A DNA stretch of 64,000 nucleotides from Alphaproteobacteria bacterium (GTDB taxonomy: Bacteria > Pseudomonadota > Alphaproteobacteria > GCA-2731375), in the NCBI GenBank assembly GCA_021776235.1, contig JAJFGG010000098.1:49854-113853 (forward strand), written 5' to 3'. Below, piece after piece: positions 33,539-42,802 of the stretch. The number at the start of each line of letters is the position of its first letter. The first letter of the stretch is position 1. The translations under genes and the position numbers were made by a program. The notes under the pieces were generated by a model that was given only the letters and a program-made list of their open reading frames with translations, had not been told where the DNA came from and ran no database searches.

Positions 33539-34281
33539 CGGCGCCATCCCGGCCAATGATCGTGCTGTTCACCGATTTTGGCACGCGCGGGCCCTATATG
33601 GGCCAGATGCGGGCCGTTCTGCATCAGGGTGCGCCGGGAGCGCCGGTTATCGATCTGTTCGCCGATGCGCCCACCTACAATGCCAGGGCGGCCAGCTATT
33701 TACTCGCCGCCTATGCCCCGGAATTTCCCGCAGGTACGATCTTTCTCTGTGTGGTCGATCCTGGTGTCGGCGGCGATCGTCCGCCCATGACCCTGCAAGC
33801 CGATGGCCGGCATTTTGTCGGTCCGGGCAATGGCCTGTTCGAAATCGTTGCCCGACGGGCGGTGGAGGCCGAAGCCCGGGCCATCGCCTGGCGTCCCGGC
33901 CATCTATCTCCGTCGTTTCACGGCCGCGATCTGTTTGCCCCCGTCGCCGCAGCCCGTGCCCGCGGCCACGAGGTAGCGACAGCGGCCATCCCGGAGCAGA
34001 ATTGGCGGCAACCGGACTGGCCCGACGAGCTGCCCGAAGTGATCTATCTGGACGATTTTGGCAACGCCATGACCGGCCTGCGTGCTGTAGCCTTGAACTC
34101 CGGGCAGAAAATTCGCGTCAACGGCAAGGATTTGCGACCGGCCAGAACCTTCGGCGATGTGCCCTTGGGGCAACCTTTTTGGTACGAAAATGCCAACGGC
34201 CTGGTGGAAGTCGCCATCAACCAAGGCAATGCGACAAAGCAGCTCGGCCTGACCTTGGGCAGCCTGGTGGAGTTGCTTTAG
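33535..34281 (+). CDS. SAM hydroxide adenosyltransferase (DUF62 family)
   Basis: A 248-residue enzyme of the DUF62/SAM hydrolase family related to fluorinases and chlorinases. The conserved Asp/Arg pair D75 and R82 lies in CVVDPGVGGDRPP, seven residues apart as in the archaeal homologue, and the triad His is H129 in SFHGRDLFAP. The C-terminal domain starts near YLDDFGNAMTGL. It would convert SAM and water to adenosine and L-methionine. The GTG start overlaps the histidine kinase stop. It is convergent with the NDH-2-like gene, and the two stop codons overlap. Confidence 0.9.
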   Translation: MTAPSRPMIVLFTDFGTRGPYMGQMRAVLHQGAPGAPVIDLFADAPTYNARAASYLLAAYAPEFPAGTIFLCVVDPGVGGDRPPMTLQADGRHFVGPGNGLFEIVARRAVEAEARAIAWRPGHLSPSFHGRDLFAPVAAARARGHEVATAAIPEQNWRQPDWPDELPEVIYLDDFGNAMTGLRAVALNSGQKIRVNGKDLRPARTFGDVPLGQPFWYENANGLVEVAINQGNATKQLGLTLGSLVELL

Positions 34282-35480
34282 GCAGGCCCCATACTGCCAG
34301 CGGCAAGAATGGCCTCGCGGTCGTTCATGGGGGGATAAATCACCTCGTTCATGATGAAATGTTTGCGCGCCTTGGCCTCCTCCCTGACCATTTCCACCTG
34401 CCGGTCCCAACCGGTGGTAAACACCGCCCCCCAGGCGCCCAGGTCCAGGCAGGTCACGTAACGGCTCTGTTCATAGGGCATGCTGGGCATATTCAGCAGA
34501 TCGGAAACAGCATTGTAACCGGCGTATTTCCCCATGGGCATGGCGTGCTGGCAGGACATTAGCGCCACATGGCTGTCATCGGTCAGAGCGTGGGCCACAT
34601 CGCCGGCTGCGTAAAGGCCCGGCGCACTCTTGACCCGCAATTCAGCGTCCACCGCCAATCGTCCGGAGGCATCGGTTTCCAGGCCAAGGCCCGCGGCCAA
34701 TTCATTGGCCCGAACGCCGGCCGTGACAATAACCGTGGCCGCGGTGATCTCGCTGCCGTCGTCCAGCATAATGGCCTCGCCTTCAATCCTGCGGACTTTT
34801 GTCTGCAGGCGAACCTCGATCCCGGCGGCCTGCAACGCCGCCAGAATATGGGGACGGGGCCCCGGTCCCAAGTCTTCGCTTATACTGGCCGCTGCATCGA
34901 CCAGGACCACCCGCGCCCGGTCGGCCCGGTTCCGGCCACCATGTTGCGCCAGGCGCGCGCGCATTTCCGTCGCCAGTTCGATGCCGGTGAAGCCGGCGCC
35001 AATGATAACCACGCCATCGCCATTCTCCGCTGGAGCAGGCGCGGCCATAACCTCCTTTAGATGTCGATCCAGGGCCACGGCGGCATGGTGGTTATCCACG
35101 CTCCAAGTGCGGGCGTTGCTAAGTTCCAATGGGGGCGGCCGCAGCACACTGCCCGCGGCCAGGATCAGCCCGTCATAGTCATATGTCACGCGGCCGCCCT
35201 GTTCGGTTTGCGCCCGGACCCTTCGTTGCGACGGATCAATGGCGGTAACCAGCGCCACATCCAGCCCGACACCAATGGGCTCAAGCACCGCTTCCAGGGG
35301 CGTGCGCATGTCCTGCGGGTTGCTTTCATACAGCCGAGGGCGGTGGGTCAGATAGGCATCCTTCGACAACAGACGAATGTTCAACCCGCCGCCCCGCACC
35401 GAATCCTGCGCCCGGCGGGCCGCCGCCATGGCCGCCCACACACCCGCGTAGCCGCCGCCAACGATCAGCAAATTCGGCAT
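34278..35480 (-). CDS. NDH-2-like FAD-dependent pyridine nucleotide oxidoreductase
   Basis: A 400-residue flavoprotein with FAD site NLLIVGGGYAGVWAAMAAAR, NAD site VVIIGAGFTGIELATEM and the second FAD contact GLYAAGDVAH, as in type II NADH dehydrogenases. AGGGGAT upstream of the ATG at 35480 decides the start. No C-terminal membrane helix is evident, so membrane binding may be weak. It transfers electrons from NADH to a quinone or another acceptor. It lies four bases downstream of the Rrf2-family regulator gene on the same strand, so the regulator probably controls it. Confidence 0.88.
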   Translation of the reverse strand: MPNLLIVGGGYAGVWAAMAAARRAQDSVRGGGLNIRLLSKDAYLTHRPRLYESNPQDMRTPLEAVLEPIGVGLDVALVTAIDPSQRRVRAQTEQGGRVTYDYDGLILAAGSVLRPPPLELSNARTWSVDNHHAAVALDRHLKEVMAAPAPAENGDGVVIIGAGFTGIELATEMRARLAQHGGRNRADRARVVLVDAAASISEDLGPGPRPHILAALQAAGIEVRLQTKVRRIEGEAIMLDDGSEITAATVIVTAGVRANELAAGLGLETDASGRLAVDAELRVKSAPGLYAAGDVAHALTDDSHVALMSCQHAMPMGKYAGYNAVSDLLNMPSMPYEQSRYVTCLDLGAWGAVFTTGWDRQVEMVREEAKARKHFIMNEVIYPPMNDREAILAAGSMGPA

Positions 35481-35484
35481 CCAA

Positions 35485-36015
35485 TTATCCCCTATTCCGC
35501 GCGCCCTGCCCGCGGGCGGCGCCACGGTCCTGAAACCAGTCGTTTGCTGCTTGCCGATGCACCTTTGGCACGACATTCGCCACGTGCCTTGATAATTGCG
35601 CCAAATTCTCCTGCGCCAGGCTGGCCCGCATAGCCGCATCGGCCCTTAGCATCACCGCATGAATGCCGCAGACACCGCGCCCCGACCAGGCCGGCGCCGT
35701 TTCGTCGAACAGGACGCAATTTGTTCGTACCTCGCGGCACTCGAACAATGGCTTTTGTCCTTCGACCGCGTCGACCACATCCAGCATGGATATCTCTTCG
35801 GCCGGACGCGCCAGGTAAAATCCGCCCCGCAGGCCTTCGATCGAGGTGACCAGCCCGGCCTTCTCCATGCGGGTGAACAATTTCGCCACATAGTCCACCG
35901 ACAATTCTTGGAATTCCGCGATATCGCGGGCGCTACGCGCGGCGCCGTCGCCGGCCCGCGCCAAATACAGCAAGGAATGCAGGGCGTATTCGACCGCACT
36001 TCCAAATTGGCTCAT
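35485..36015 (-). CDS. Rrf2-family transcriptional regulator
   Basis: A 176-residue regulator with the winged helix segment SAVEYALHSLLYLARAGD at the start, LSVDYVAKLFTRMEKAGLV and the wing GLRGGFYLARPAEEISMLDV. Three cysteines, Cys93, Cys100 and Cys116, occur in FECREVRTNC and RGVCGIH, in the region where Rrf2 members (IscR, NsrR) bind an Fe-S cluster, but the spacing (6 and 15) differs from C-x5-C-x5-C. It may sense redox state or nitric oxide and control the NDH-2-like gene 4 bp downstream. A Gly/Arg/Asn-rich tail ends the protein. Confidence 0.9.
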   Translation of the reverse strand: MSQFGSAVEYALHSLLYLARAGDGAARSARDIAEFQELSVDYVAKLFTRMEKAGLVTSIEGLRGGFYLARPAEEISMLDVVDAVEGQKPLFECREVRTNCVLFDETAPAWSGRGVCGIHAVMLRADAAMRASLAQENLAQLSRHVANVVPKVHRQAANDWFQDRGAARGQGARNRG

Positions 36016-36146
36016 TATAATCTCCGACTTATTTAATCGTAGTATTGGATGGCCGGGACCACGTTGTCAAGAGCAACGCCGGTGCATTGACCCATGGATT
36101 TGTGCGGCGTACCGTCCGGCTCCCGAAGTAATGAACCGATATTGAG

Positions 36147-37172
36147 ATGATCCAGCCTGGTCCCCGCAATCTGATTACCGATGTCGATGGCCTCGCTGTC
36201 GGCAATGCGGTGGACGAACGGGCCCGCACAGGGGTTACGGTCGTGCTGCCCCAGGACAGCGCGGTGGCATCGGTCGACGTGCGCGGCGCAGCGCCGGGCA
36301 CCCGCGAGACGGATTTGCTGGACCCCACCTGCATGGTCGAGCGGATTGACGGCATCTGCCTGTCCGGTGGTTCGGTGCATGGCCTGGCCGCCGGCGACGC
36401 GGTGGTCGGCTGGTTGCACGAGCAGGGCCGCGGCTTTGCCCTGGGCTCATGGCGTCTGCCCATCGTGCCTGGCGCCATCATATTCGATCTTGGCATTGGC
36501 GGCGAGACAGATTGGGGCCGCTGCCCCTCATATGCCGATCTGGCGCGAGTGGCCTGTGATGGGGCGGGCGCGGATTTTCCACTGGGCAACGTCGGAGCCG
36601 GCATGGGCGCCTGCGCCGGCCGCCTAAAGGGCGGCTTGGGCAGCGCGTCGGCAGTGGCCGGGGATGGCCTGCAGGTGGCCGCATTGGTGGTGGCGAACCC
36701 GGTCGGCTCCGTGGTGATGCCCGGCGCCGGCACGCTATGGTCCTGGGCCCTGGAGCAGCAGGGCGAAATGGGCCATCAGCATCCGCCCGGACCGGCACGC
36801 GGCATTGAACAGGAATTGCCCCTTGAGGCGCGGATCGGCGGCAATACCACCCTGGCCGTGGTCGCCACCAACGCAACCCTGGACAAAGCCCAGGCAAAGC
36901 GCGTGGCCATGATGGCCCATGATGGCATGGCGCGGGCAATTCGCCCGGCGCACACGCCGTTTGACGGCGACAGCATTTTTGCCCTTTCGACCACGCGCAT
37001 GGCATTGCCGCAGCCGGCGCAAATGTCGGTGGCGCGGATTGGCAGCATTGCCGCGGATTGCCTGACGCGGGCCATCGGCCGGGCGGTTTTTGCGGCTGAG
37101 CCTTTGGGCGCGTTTCCCGGCTATCGGCAAAGCCACGCAGATGCCTTTGCCGATGGCGCCAAGACAGGCTAA
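36147..37172 (+). CDS. P1-family peptidase (DmpA/NylC-like Ntn hydrolase)
   Basis: A 341-residue self-processing hydrolase. The family start is ITDVDGLAVGNAVDE, followed by GVTVVLPQDSAV and ICLSGGSVHGLAAGDAVVG. Autocleavage is predicted between Asn233 and Thr234 in RIGGNTTLAVVATNAT, as in the nylon oligomer hydrolase NylC; DmpA uses Ser at this point. Cleavage would yield alpha (about 233 residues) and beta (about 108 residues) subunits. It would hydrolyse N-terminal amino acids or amide bonds. It precedes a peptide-type binding protein gene by 71 bp, which suggests it handles imported amides or peptides. Confidence 0.9.
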   Translation: MIQPGPRNLITDVDGLAVGNAVDERARTGVTVVLPQDSAVASVDVRGAAPGTRETDLLDPTCMVERIDGICLSGGSVHGLAAGDAVVGWLHEQGRGFALGSWRLPIVPGAIIFDLGIGGETDWGRCPSYADLARVACDGAGADFPLGNVGAGMGACAGRLKGGLGSASAVAGDGLQVAALVVANPVGSVVMPGAGTLWSWALEQQGEMGHQHPPGPARGIEQELPLEARIGGNTTLAVVATNATLDKAQAKRVAMMAHDGMARAIRPAHTPFDGDSIFALSTTRMALPQPAQMSVARIGSIAADCLTRAIGRAVFAAEPLGAFPGYRQSHADAFADGAKTG

Positions 37173-37243
37173 AAAGGCTGCATCAATCCATTCGCGTAAT
37201 GAAGGCTTCAAAAACCAAAGCGTCTCCACTGGGAGGAAACAGG

Positions 37244-38731
37244 ATGACTATTGTTAGAAATTTTGCCTACGCTGCGGCTATCGCCGCCGTGGCCGCCCTG
37301 CCGTTCGGGGCCCAGGCAGCCAAAAACACCGTCAACATCGCCATGACCCTGGAACCGCCGGGGCTGGACCCCCGCGCAAACGCGGCCGCCGCCATCGGCC
37401 AGATAGCGCTGTACAATATTTATGAGAACCTGACCCACATCAACGAGGATGCCACAGTCAGCCCCATGCTGGCGAAAAGCTGGTCAGTCTCCGATGATGG
37501 CCTGGTCTATACCTTCAATTTGCTCCAGGGCGTCAAGTTCCACGATGGCACCGACTTCACTTCGGCGGACGTGAAATATACCTTCGAAGACAATGCCGCG
37601 GAAAGCAGCAAGAACAAACGCAAAAAGCGTTTCGTGAACATGGCGAAGGTCGAGGCACTGGATGCCAACACAGTGCGCGTCACCTTGAAAAAGCCCAGGC
37701 CCATGTTCCTGTTCTGGATGGGTGAAAGCACCGCCGTTATCGTTAACGAGAAATCCGCGGCGACGAATGCCACCAAGCCAGTCGGCACCGGCCCCTTCAA
37801 GTTCGTCAGTTGGATCAAGGGCGACAGCGTGGTGATGGAGAAGAACGCGGATTACCGCGATGCGGGCGCCGTCAAGCTGGATAAGGTCAAGTTCCGCTTT
37901 ATCAATGATCAGGCGGCGCAGATCGCCGCCATGATGTCCGGTGATCTGGATTTGATTCCCTTCTCCCGGGCCGCGGAAAGCCTCGGCCCGCTCAAGGCCA
38001 ACCCGGATATTTCCGTGACCTTCGGCACCACGGAAGGCGAGACCATCCTCTCCACCAACAACAAGCACCCGGCCCTGGCCAAGTTGAAGGTCCGTCAGGC
38101 CATCGCCCATGCCATCGACCGCAAGGAAATCATCGACGGCGCCATGTTCGGCGCGGGCACGCCGATTGGCACTCATTTCGCCCCACACAACCCGGATTAT
38201 CTGGACCTGACCGGGACCTATAATCTGGACCGGGCCAAATCCAAGGCCCTGTTGGCCGAGGCGGGCTATGGCGATGGCCTGGCCCTGTCGTTGAAGCTGC
38301 CGCCAACCGGTTATGCCCGTGACGGCGGGCAGATCGTGGCCCAGCAATTGAACAAGGCTGGTTTCAAGATCACCATCGAGAACGTGGAGTGGGCCGTTTG
38401 GCTGAAACAGGTCTACAAGCAGAAGACCTATGATCTGTCCATCGTCTCCCATGTGGAGCCCATGGATATCGGCATTTATGCCCGGCCTGGTTATTACTTC
38501 CAGTATGACAATGCGGAATTCAATGACATCATGGAGAAGGCCGACGGCGCCCGTGATCCGGCGATGCGTTCGAAATATCTGAAGATGGCCCAGAAGAAAC
38601 TGGCCAATGACGCCGTCAATGGCTTTTTGTTCCAACTGGCCAAGACAACGGTTCGGAAGAAAGACCTGATGGGTGTGTGGACCAGCTCGCCCATGTTCGT
38701 CAACGACATGCGCACCGTGTACTGGAAGTAA
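37244..38731 (+). CDS. ABC transporter substrate-binding protein, family 5 (peptide/nickel type)
   Basis: A 495-residue periplasmic protein. GGGAGGA at 37231-37237 sets the ATG at 37244. The signal peptide runs to AQA-AKNTV. The family 5 pattern is present: ARNAAAAIGQIALYNIYENL-like region near residue 50 (here ANAAAAIGQIALYNIYE), LAKSWSVSDDGLVYTF, LLQGVKFHDGTDFTSADVKY, and VRQAIAHAIDRKEII. These bind peptides, oligosaccharides or amino-acid derivatives for ABC import. No permease or ATPase genes lie next to it. An intrinsic terminator follows directly. Confidence 0.92.
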   Translation: MTIVRNFAYAAAIAAVAALPFGAQAAKNTVNIAMTLEPPGLDPRANAAAAIGQIALYNIYENLTHINEDATVSPMLAKSWSVSDDGLVYTFNLLQGVKFHDGTDFTSADVKYTFEDNAAESSKNKRKKRFVNMAKVEALDANTVRVTLKKPRPMFLFWMGESTAVIVNEKSAATNATKPVGTGPFKFVSWIKGDSVVMEKNADYRDAGAVKLDKVKFRFINDQAAQIAAMMSGDLDLIPFSRAAESLGPLKANPDISVTFGTTEGETILSTNNKHPALAKLKVRQAIAHAIDRKEIIDGAMFGAGTPIGTHFAPHNPDYLDLTGTYNLDRAKSKALLAEAGYGDGLALSLKLPPTGYARDGGQIVAQQLNKAGFKITIENVEWAVWLKQVYKQKTYDLSIVSHVEPMDIGIYARPGYYFQYDNAEFNDIMEKADGARDPAMRSKYLKMAQKKLANDAVNGFLFQLAKTTVRKKDLMGVWTSSPMFVNDMRTVYWK

Positions 38732-38753
38732 TCCGGCCCACGGTGCAAACATC

Positions 38754-38790
38754 AGGCGGCGGCGCCCGTTACAGGCCCGCCGCCTTTTTT
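38754..38790 (+). terminator. Rho-independent terminator after the binding protein gene
   Basis: AGGCGGCGG at 38754-38762 pairs with CCGCCGCCT at 38777-38785, followed by a run of T at 38785-38790. It is 23 bp after the stop and ends the P1 peptidase/binding protein operon. On the opposite strand it could also serve the convergent PaaK-like gene. Confidence 0.85.
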
Positions 38791-38814
38791 ATTGTCTGTA
38801 ACAGTCCGGAGCCG

Positions 38815-40230
38815 TCAGGCAAAACGATCGTCGATCAGTCTTTGCGGTTTTTGCCGGCTTTCTATACCGGTCAGTTCGGCCAGGGCGCCGGGTTCGGCGA
38901 AGGCGACAGCGACCGCCACGCCGGTCTTGCGGCGTAGAATTTCCCTGTAGGTGCCCGCCAGTGCCTCGTTGCCGCCGCCGGTTATTTCAAAGGTCACTGT
39001 CATCTCGTCCCGGCCCTCCGCGTCTCGCTGGACACGGCAGATGAACTCGCCGTTGAATTCCGGCCGCTCGCTTAACATCGCCCCGAGGGCCTGGGGAAAG
39101 ACGTTGATGCCGCGCAGCTTGACCATATTGTCGCTGCGGCCGAGAAAGCCTTCGATCCGGCGCAGGTTCAGGCCTGATGGCGCGGCATCCGTGCGCAGGG
39201 CGGAGACATCATGGGTATTGAAACGAATGATCGGATAGATATCGTCCTTGAACAGCACCGTATTGACCATGTCGCCCGTGGCGCCGTCGGGCAAGGGCAA
39301 GCCGCTGTCGATGTCGCAGATCTCCAAGTAATGAGCGTCTTCCATGATGTACAGGCCATTTTTTTCCGGGCCTTCGCCGGCGATCAGGCCGGTATCGCCG
39401 ACGCCGTACCAGTCAAAGATCCCGGCCCCGCCCCAGGCCTGAGACAGGGCCATATTATCCTCGCGCCCCATATGGCCGGAAATCATCCGGATCTTGATAT
39501 CCCGGCCCAGCTCCAGGCCCTGTTCGCGGGCAACCTCGGCCAGGCGCTTGAGATAGTCGGCGAACCCCACCAGCATGGTGACGCCAAAGTCCCGCATCAA
39601 ATTGACCTGCTGCACGGAGCGGGTCTCGATCCCCGTACCGGCGGGCAGAAGAATGGCGTTGGTCCAGTGCACCACCGCTTCCCGGATATAATGGCCGCCA
39701 TTGACCATGCCGTGGCCATAGACCGACTGCACCACATCGTCGGGGCACAGGCCCTGCAGCAAATAGATCCGGGCCACCAGCAGGTTCTGAATTTCCCGGC
39801 TGCGCGGTCCGTACAGCAGCACCTGCGGCCGTCCGGTGGTGCCTGAGGTGGTGTGCAGGATGACCGGCGGCCGCTGTCCCTCGGCATAGGTCTCCATGCC
39901 ATGAAAATCGCCAAACGGCGGATGTGCCGCGATCGAAGCCATGATGTCCGATTTGTCGAAGGTGGGCAATTTGGTGATATCATCCAGACCGCCGATATCG
40001 CCGCTCTCCAGGCCTCTGACGCCCCACAGGCGTTGATAAAACGGCACCTTCCAGGCCTGTTTCATCAAGCTCGCGAAGCGCGCCTCCTGCAGGGCGCGCA
40101 GTTCGTCGCGGCTGATCGCCTCGAAACGCCGCAGGAAGGCCGGTCCAATGGGAAACTGCTGGCTCAACCGGGCCATGTCGACCCGGTTGAAGTAATTCGG
40201 CTGCTCTGGCATTTCCGCTTCCATGGCCAT
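38815..40230 (-). CDS. Phenylacetate-CoA ligase-like AMP-forming enzyme
   Basis: A 471-residue ANL-superfamily ligase of the PaaK type. The ATP motif is HTTSGTTGRPQVLLYG, the adenine region is YGVGDTGLIAGE, and the Asp/Arg hinge part is DNMVKLRGINVFPQALGAML with GRSDN before it. It activates an aromatic or other carboxylic acid with ATP and CoA. The start is the ATG at 40230, which shares one base with the TAA of the alanine racemase-like gene, so translation is coupled. It is the last gene of a minus-strand operon with the racemase-like and M20 genes. Confidence 0.9.
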   Translation of the reverse strand: MAMEAEMPEQPNYFNRVDMARLSQQFPIGPAFLRRFEAISRDELRALQEARFASLMKQAWKVPFYQRLWGVRGLESGDIGGLDDITKLPTFDKSDIMASIAAHPPFGDFHGMETYAEGQRPPVILHTTSGTTGRPQVLLYGPRSREIQNLLVARIYLLQGLCPDDVVQSVYGHGMVNGGHYIREAVVHWTNAILLPAGTGIETRSVQQVNLMRDFGVTMLVGFADYLKRLAEVAREQGLELGRDIKIRMISGHMGREDNMALSQAWGGAGIFDWYGVGDTGLIAGEGPEKNGLYIMEDAHYLEICDIDSGLPLPDGATGDMVNTVLFKDDIYPIIRFNTHDVSALRTDAAPSGLNLRRIEGFLGRSDNMVKLRGINVFPQALGAMLSERPEFNGEFICRVQRDAEGRDEMTVTFEITGGGNEALAGTYREILRRKTGVAVAVAFAEPGALAELTGIESRQKPQRLIDDRFA

Positions 40231-41363
40231 TACACCACCAGCACCGGCATCCGGGCGCTGAAGGTCATCAAGGTTTCGATGGGCCGAAGGCTCTGCCATT
40301 TGGCGACCGTATCCAACGCAACCGGACCGTCACCCGCCGCGACCACCAGTTCATCGCCCACGGCAATCTCTACATCGTCGGGAACTTCGACCGTCAGGTG
40401 TTCAAGGGATACACCGATCACCCGCAGCTCCCGGCCCCGATGCAGGACCTGCGCCTCATGGGCGCCCACAGGGGCGCGGTAGCCGTCGTTCATGCCACAG
40501 GGTGCAACGGCGGTCCGGCGCTGGCGGCGGTTCTGGTGATAGCCACCCGTACCCATGTCCGGTCCGCTGCTGTGATCGCGTACCTGCAGGACGCGGCTTT
40601 TGATGCCGCGCAACACCGGGCGAAAAGGCGCCAGACCGGCAAGCTCCGGGGCCAGTGGTGAGAGGCCAAACAGCAGATGACCGGGGCAGACGGCGGTGCA
40701 ATTGTCCCGCCAACCCATCAACAGGGCTGAACTGGCCAGAGCCTGAGTGATGGGAATATTGACCCCGGCCGCCTTTAACGACCCCAGCAAATCGTAGAAC
40801 AGCGCCAGCCGTTCCCGGGTGTACGCCATGCCCCGGCTGTCGTGAAACGAGACATGGGTATAAAGACCCTGAACCTGGAGATTGCCCAGTGCGGCAATGT
40901 CATCGATCAATGTCGCCGCCTGGTCCAGCGCGACGCCAACCCGGCCCAGGCCGCAATCCACCTTGACGAAGACCGGCGCGGACGTTTCTGCGGCCCGACT
41001 GACAGCATGGGCGCCGTCAAGGTCATAGACCGTCGGGATGAAGCCCTGTTCCAGGACCGCTCCCATGGCCGCGGGCAAGGCGCCGGCTAGCAGCAGCACC
41101 GGTGTCGTCACGCCGGCCTGGCGCAGGGCGCAGGCCTCGGCGAAGGAACCGGTCGCCAGCATATCAACCCCCGCCGCCGCCAGAATTCGGGCCACGGGCT
41201 GGATGCCATGACCATAGGCGTTGGCCTTAACCGAGGCGATGATCTGTACGCCCTCCGCCACCCGCCGGCGCACCTCAGCCAGGTTATGGCGCAAGGCGGC
41301 CGCATCGATCTCCATCCAGGTCGGATGGCCGTCCAGGGCGGCAATGTCTTTGTCGGAAGCCAT
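40230..41363 (-). CDS. Alanine racemase-like PLP enzyme with replaced catalytic Tyr
   Basis: A 377-residue fold-type III PLP protein. Lys46 in SVKANAYGHGI is the PLP lysine. The substrate region VKVDCGLGRVGV and the late beta domain are present. The Tyr265-equivalent motif GYADG is GMNDG here (Met291), so the second catalytic base of racemases is missing; typical MDQ in the following motif is SLEHL. It may be a racemase with altered substrate or a different PLP enzyme. It is coupled by TAATG overlap to the PaaK-like gene and lies two bases after the M20 gene, so its role is probably in the same degradation pathway rather than in cell wall synthesis. Confidence 0.82.
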   Translation of the reverse strand: MASDKDIAALDGHPTWMEIDAAALRHNLAEVRRRVAEGVQIIASVKANAYGHGIQPVARILAAAGVDMLATGSFAEACALRQAGVTTPVLLLAGALPAAMGAVLEQGFIPTVYDLDGAHAVSRAAETSAPVFVKVDCGLGRVGVALDQAATLIDDIAALGNLQVQGLYTHVSFHDSRGMAYTRERLALFYDLLGSLKAAGVNIPITQALASSALLMGWRDNCTAVCPGHLLFGLSPLAPELAGLAPFRPVLRGIKSRVLQVRDHSSGPDMGTGGYHQNRRQRRTAVAPCGMNDGYRAPVGAHEAQVLHRGRELRVIGVSLEHLTVEVPDDVEIAVGDELVVAAGDGPVALDTVAKWQSLRPIETLMTFSARMPVLVV

Positions 41364-41365
41364 GC

Positions 41366-42655
41366 CTAAACCTTATCCAGGCCGCACCAGTCGGCCATGA
41401 ACAACGCGATGGCCTGGGTTGACTTGCGCACGCTTTCCAAATTGACCCATTCGTTGAAACCATGGACATCCACCGCGCGGGGGCCATAAACCAATGCCGG
41501 CGTGTTGGCATAAAGGCCAAAAAAACGGGCATCGGTGGTGCCGGCGATGACGCTTTCCTGCAGGGCCGTGCCATATACTTTTTCATGGCAGTCGCCCAAC
41601 AGTGATATGGGCGCGGCGGCGTTTTCCATATCGGACAGGGCGAAGCCCTCGGCCATGAAGCCTTGATAAACGATGTCCGGCGGCCGGTTGCTCATATGGC
41701 GGTCCTGCGCGGCCGCGGCCTGAATAAAATCTTCCAGTTCCCTGGCGCGTTGATGAATATCATCGTCTGCGAATATGGCAGCGCGCAGATCGAAGGTACA
41801 CCAGGCCGGAACCGAGGCCGGCCAATCGCCCCCCGCGATCCTGCCAATATTGAAATTGATCGGATGGTGATGCCCAGAATGATGCTTGTGCTGGTCTTTT
41901 TCGCCATTCCATTTCGCTTCAAGATCTTCCAGGGCGTTGATCAGAACATAAGCTGCCTTGATGGCGTTGAACCCTTCGGTGGCGCGGGACGCGTGCACCG
42001 GGTGCCCCTTGACGGTGATCTGCAGCCAAATGGTGCCGGTCTGGGCGGCGACAAGCGCATCGCCGGATGGCTCCGGAATAATCGCGGCATCGGCCCGGTA
42101 GCCTCGCGCCAGGCAGGCCAGTGCGCCGTTACCCGTGCATTCTTCCTCAATGACAGATTGTACGAAGACATTGCCCGACGGCCGATAACCGGCCTCGCAT
42201 AACGCATCATAGGCAAACAGACAGCTGACCAGGCCGGCCTTCATATCGCCGGCGCCGCGGCCATACAGGCGGTCGCCGTCGCGCCGCGCCTCATAGGGTG
42301 GCGTATCCCACATATCCAGCGGGCCTTCCGGCACCACGTCAATATGGCCGTTCAGGATCAACCCCCTGCCCTTCGGGCGTTCCGGCCGCCAGGCACCGAC
42401 CACATTGAAACTGTTGCCGTAGTCAATAACGCCGGGAGAAAAGCCCGGCAGGTGCTTGAAATCATCAACATCGAGCTTCCAGCGGTCGACCGTCAGGCCG
42501 CGCGCACCCATGGCATCGGCCATAAAGTCCTGGGCCGTGGCTTCGTTGCCCCGGGTCGAGGGGAACCCGACCAACGCAGAGGTGAATGCGACCTGATCGT
42601 CAAACCGGCGATCAACGGCATTCTGGATATCCTTGGCAACGTCACTCTCGAGCAT
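41366..42655 (-). CDS. M20-family peptidase/deacylase (ArgE/DapE type)
   Basis: A 429-residue metal hydrolase. The ligands appear as His and Asp in NGHIDVVPEG, Asp in GRGAGDMKAG, and the Glu pair in EEECTGNGAL, with a dimerisation domain between about residues 215 and 330. I chose the ATG at 42655, since GGAAGGG lies upstream and the longer frame adds a foreign leader. It hydrolyses an N-acyl amino acid or peptide. The next gene, the racemase-like one, starts two bases after its stop, so the three-gene operon (M20, racemase-like, PaaK-like) is tight. It is divergent from the molybdenum hydroxylase operon. Confidence 0.9.
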   Translation of the reverse strand: MLESDVAKDIQNAVDRRFDDQVAFTSALVGFPSTRGNEATAQDFMADAMGARGLTVDRWKLDVDDFKHLPGFSPGVIDYGNSFNVVGAWRPERPKGRGLILNGHIDVVPEGPLDMWDTPPYEARRDGDRLYGRGAGDMKAGLVSCLFAYDALCEAGYRPSGNVFVQSVIEEECTGNGALACLARGYRADAAIIPEPSGDALVAAQTGTIWLQITVKGHPVHASRATEGFNAIKAAYVLINALEDLEAKWNGEKDQHKHHSGHHHPINFNIGRIAGGDWPASVPAWCTFDLRAAIFADDDIHQRARELEDFIQAAAAQDRHMSNRPPDIVYQGFMAEGFALSDMENAAAPISLLGDCHEKVYGTALQESVIAGTTDARFFGLYANTPALVYGPRAVDVHGFNEWVNLESVRKSTQAIALFMADWCGLDKV

Positions 42656-42802
42656 ATTGGCCGACCCTTCCTTTGACACCGAGCATAACCACATCACCGG
42701 GGGCGAGAAACCGTGATTTGCCGACAATCATGGCTTGGCAGGCCCGCCGTGATGGTTACTGTATAGACTTCAGGGCGGTGAAAGGGCGTAACAGGTGCTT
42801 CA

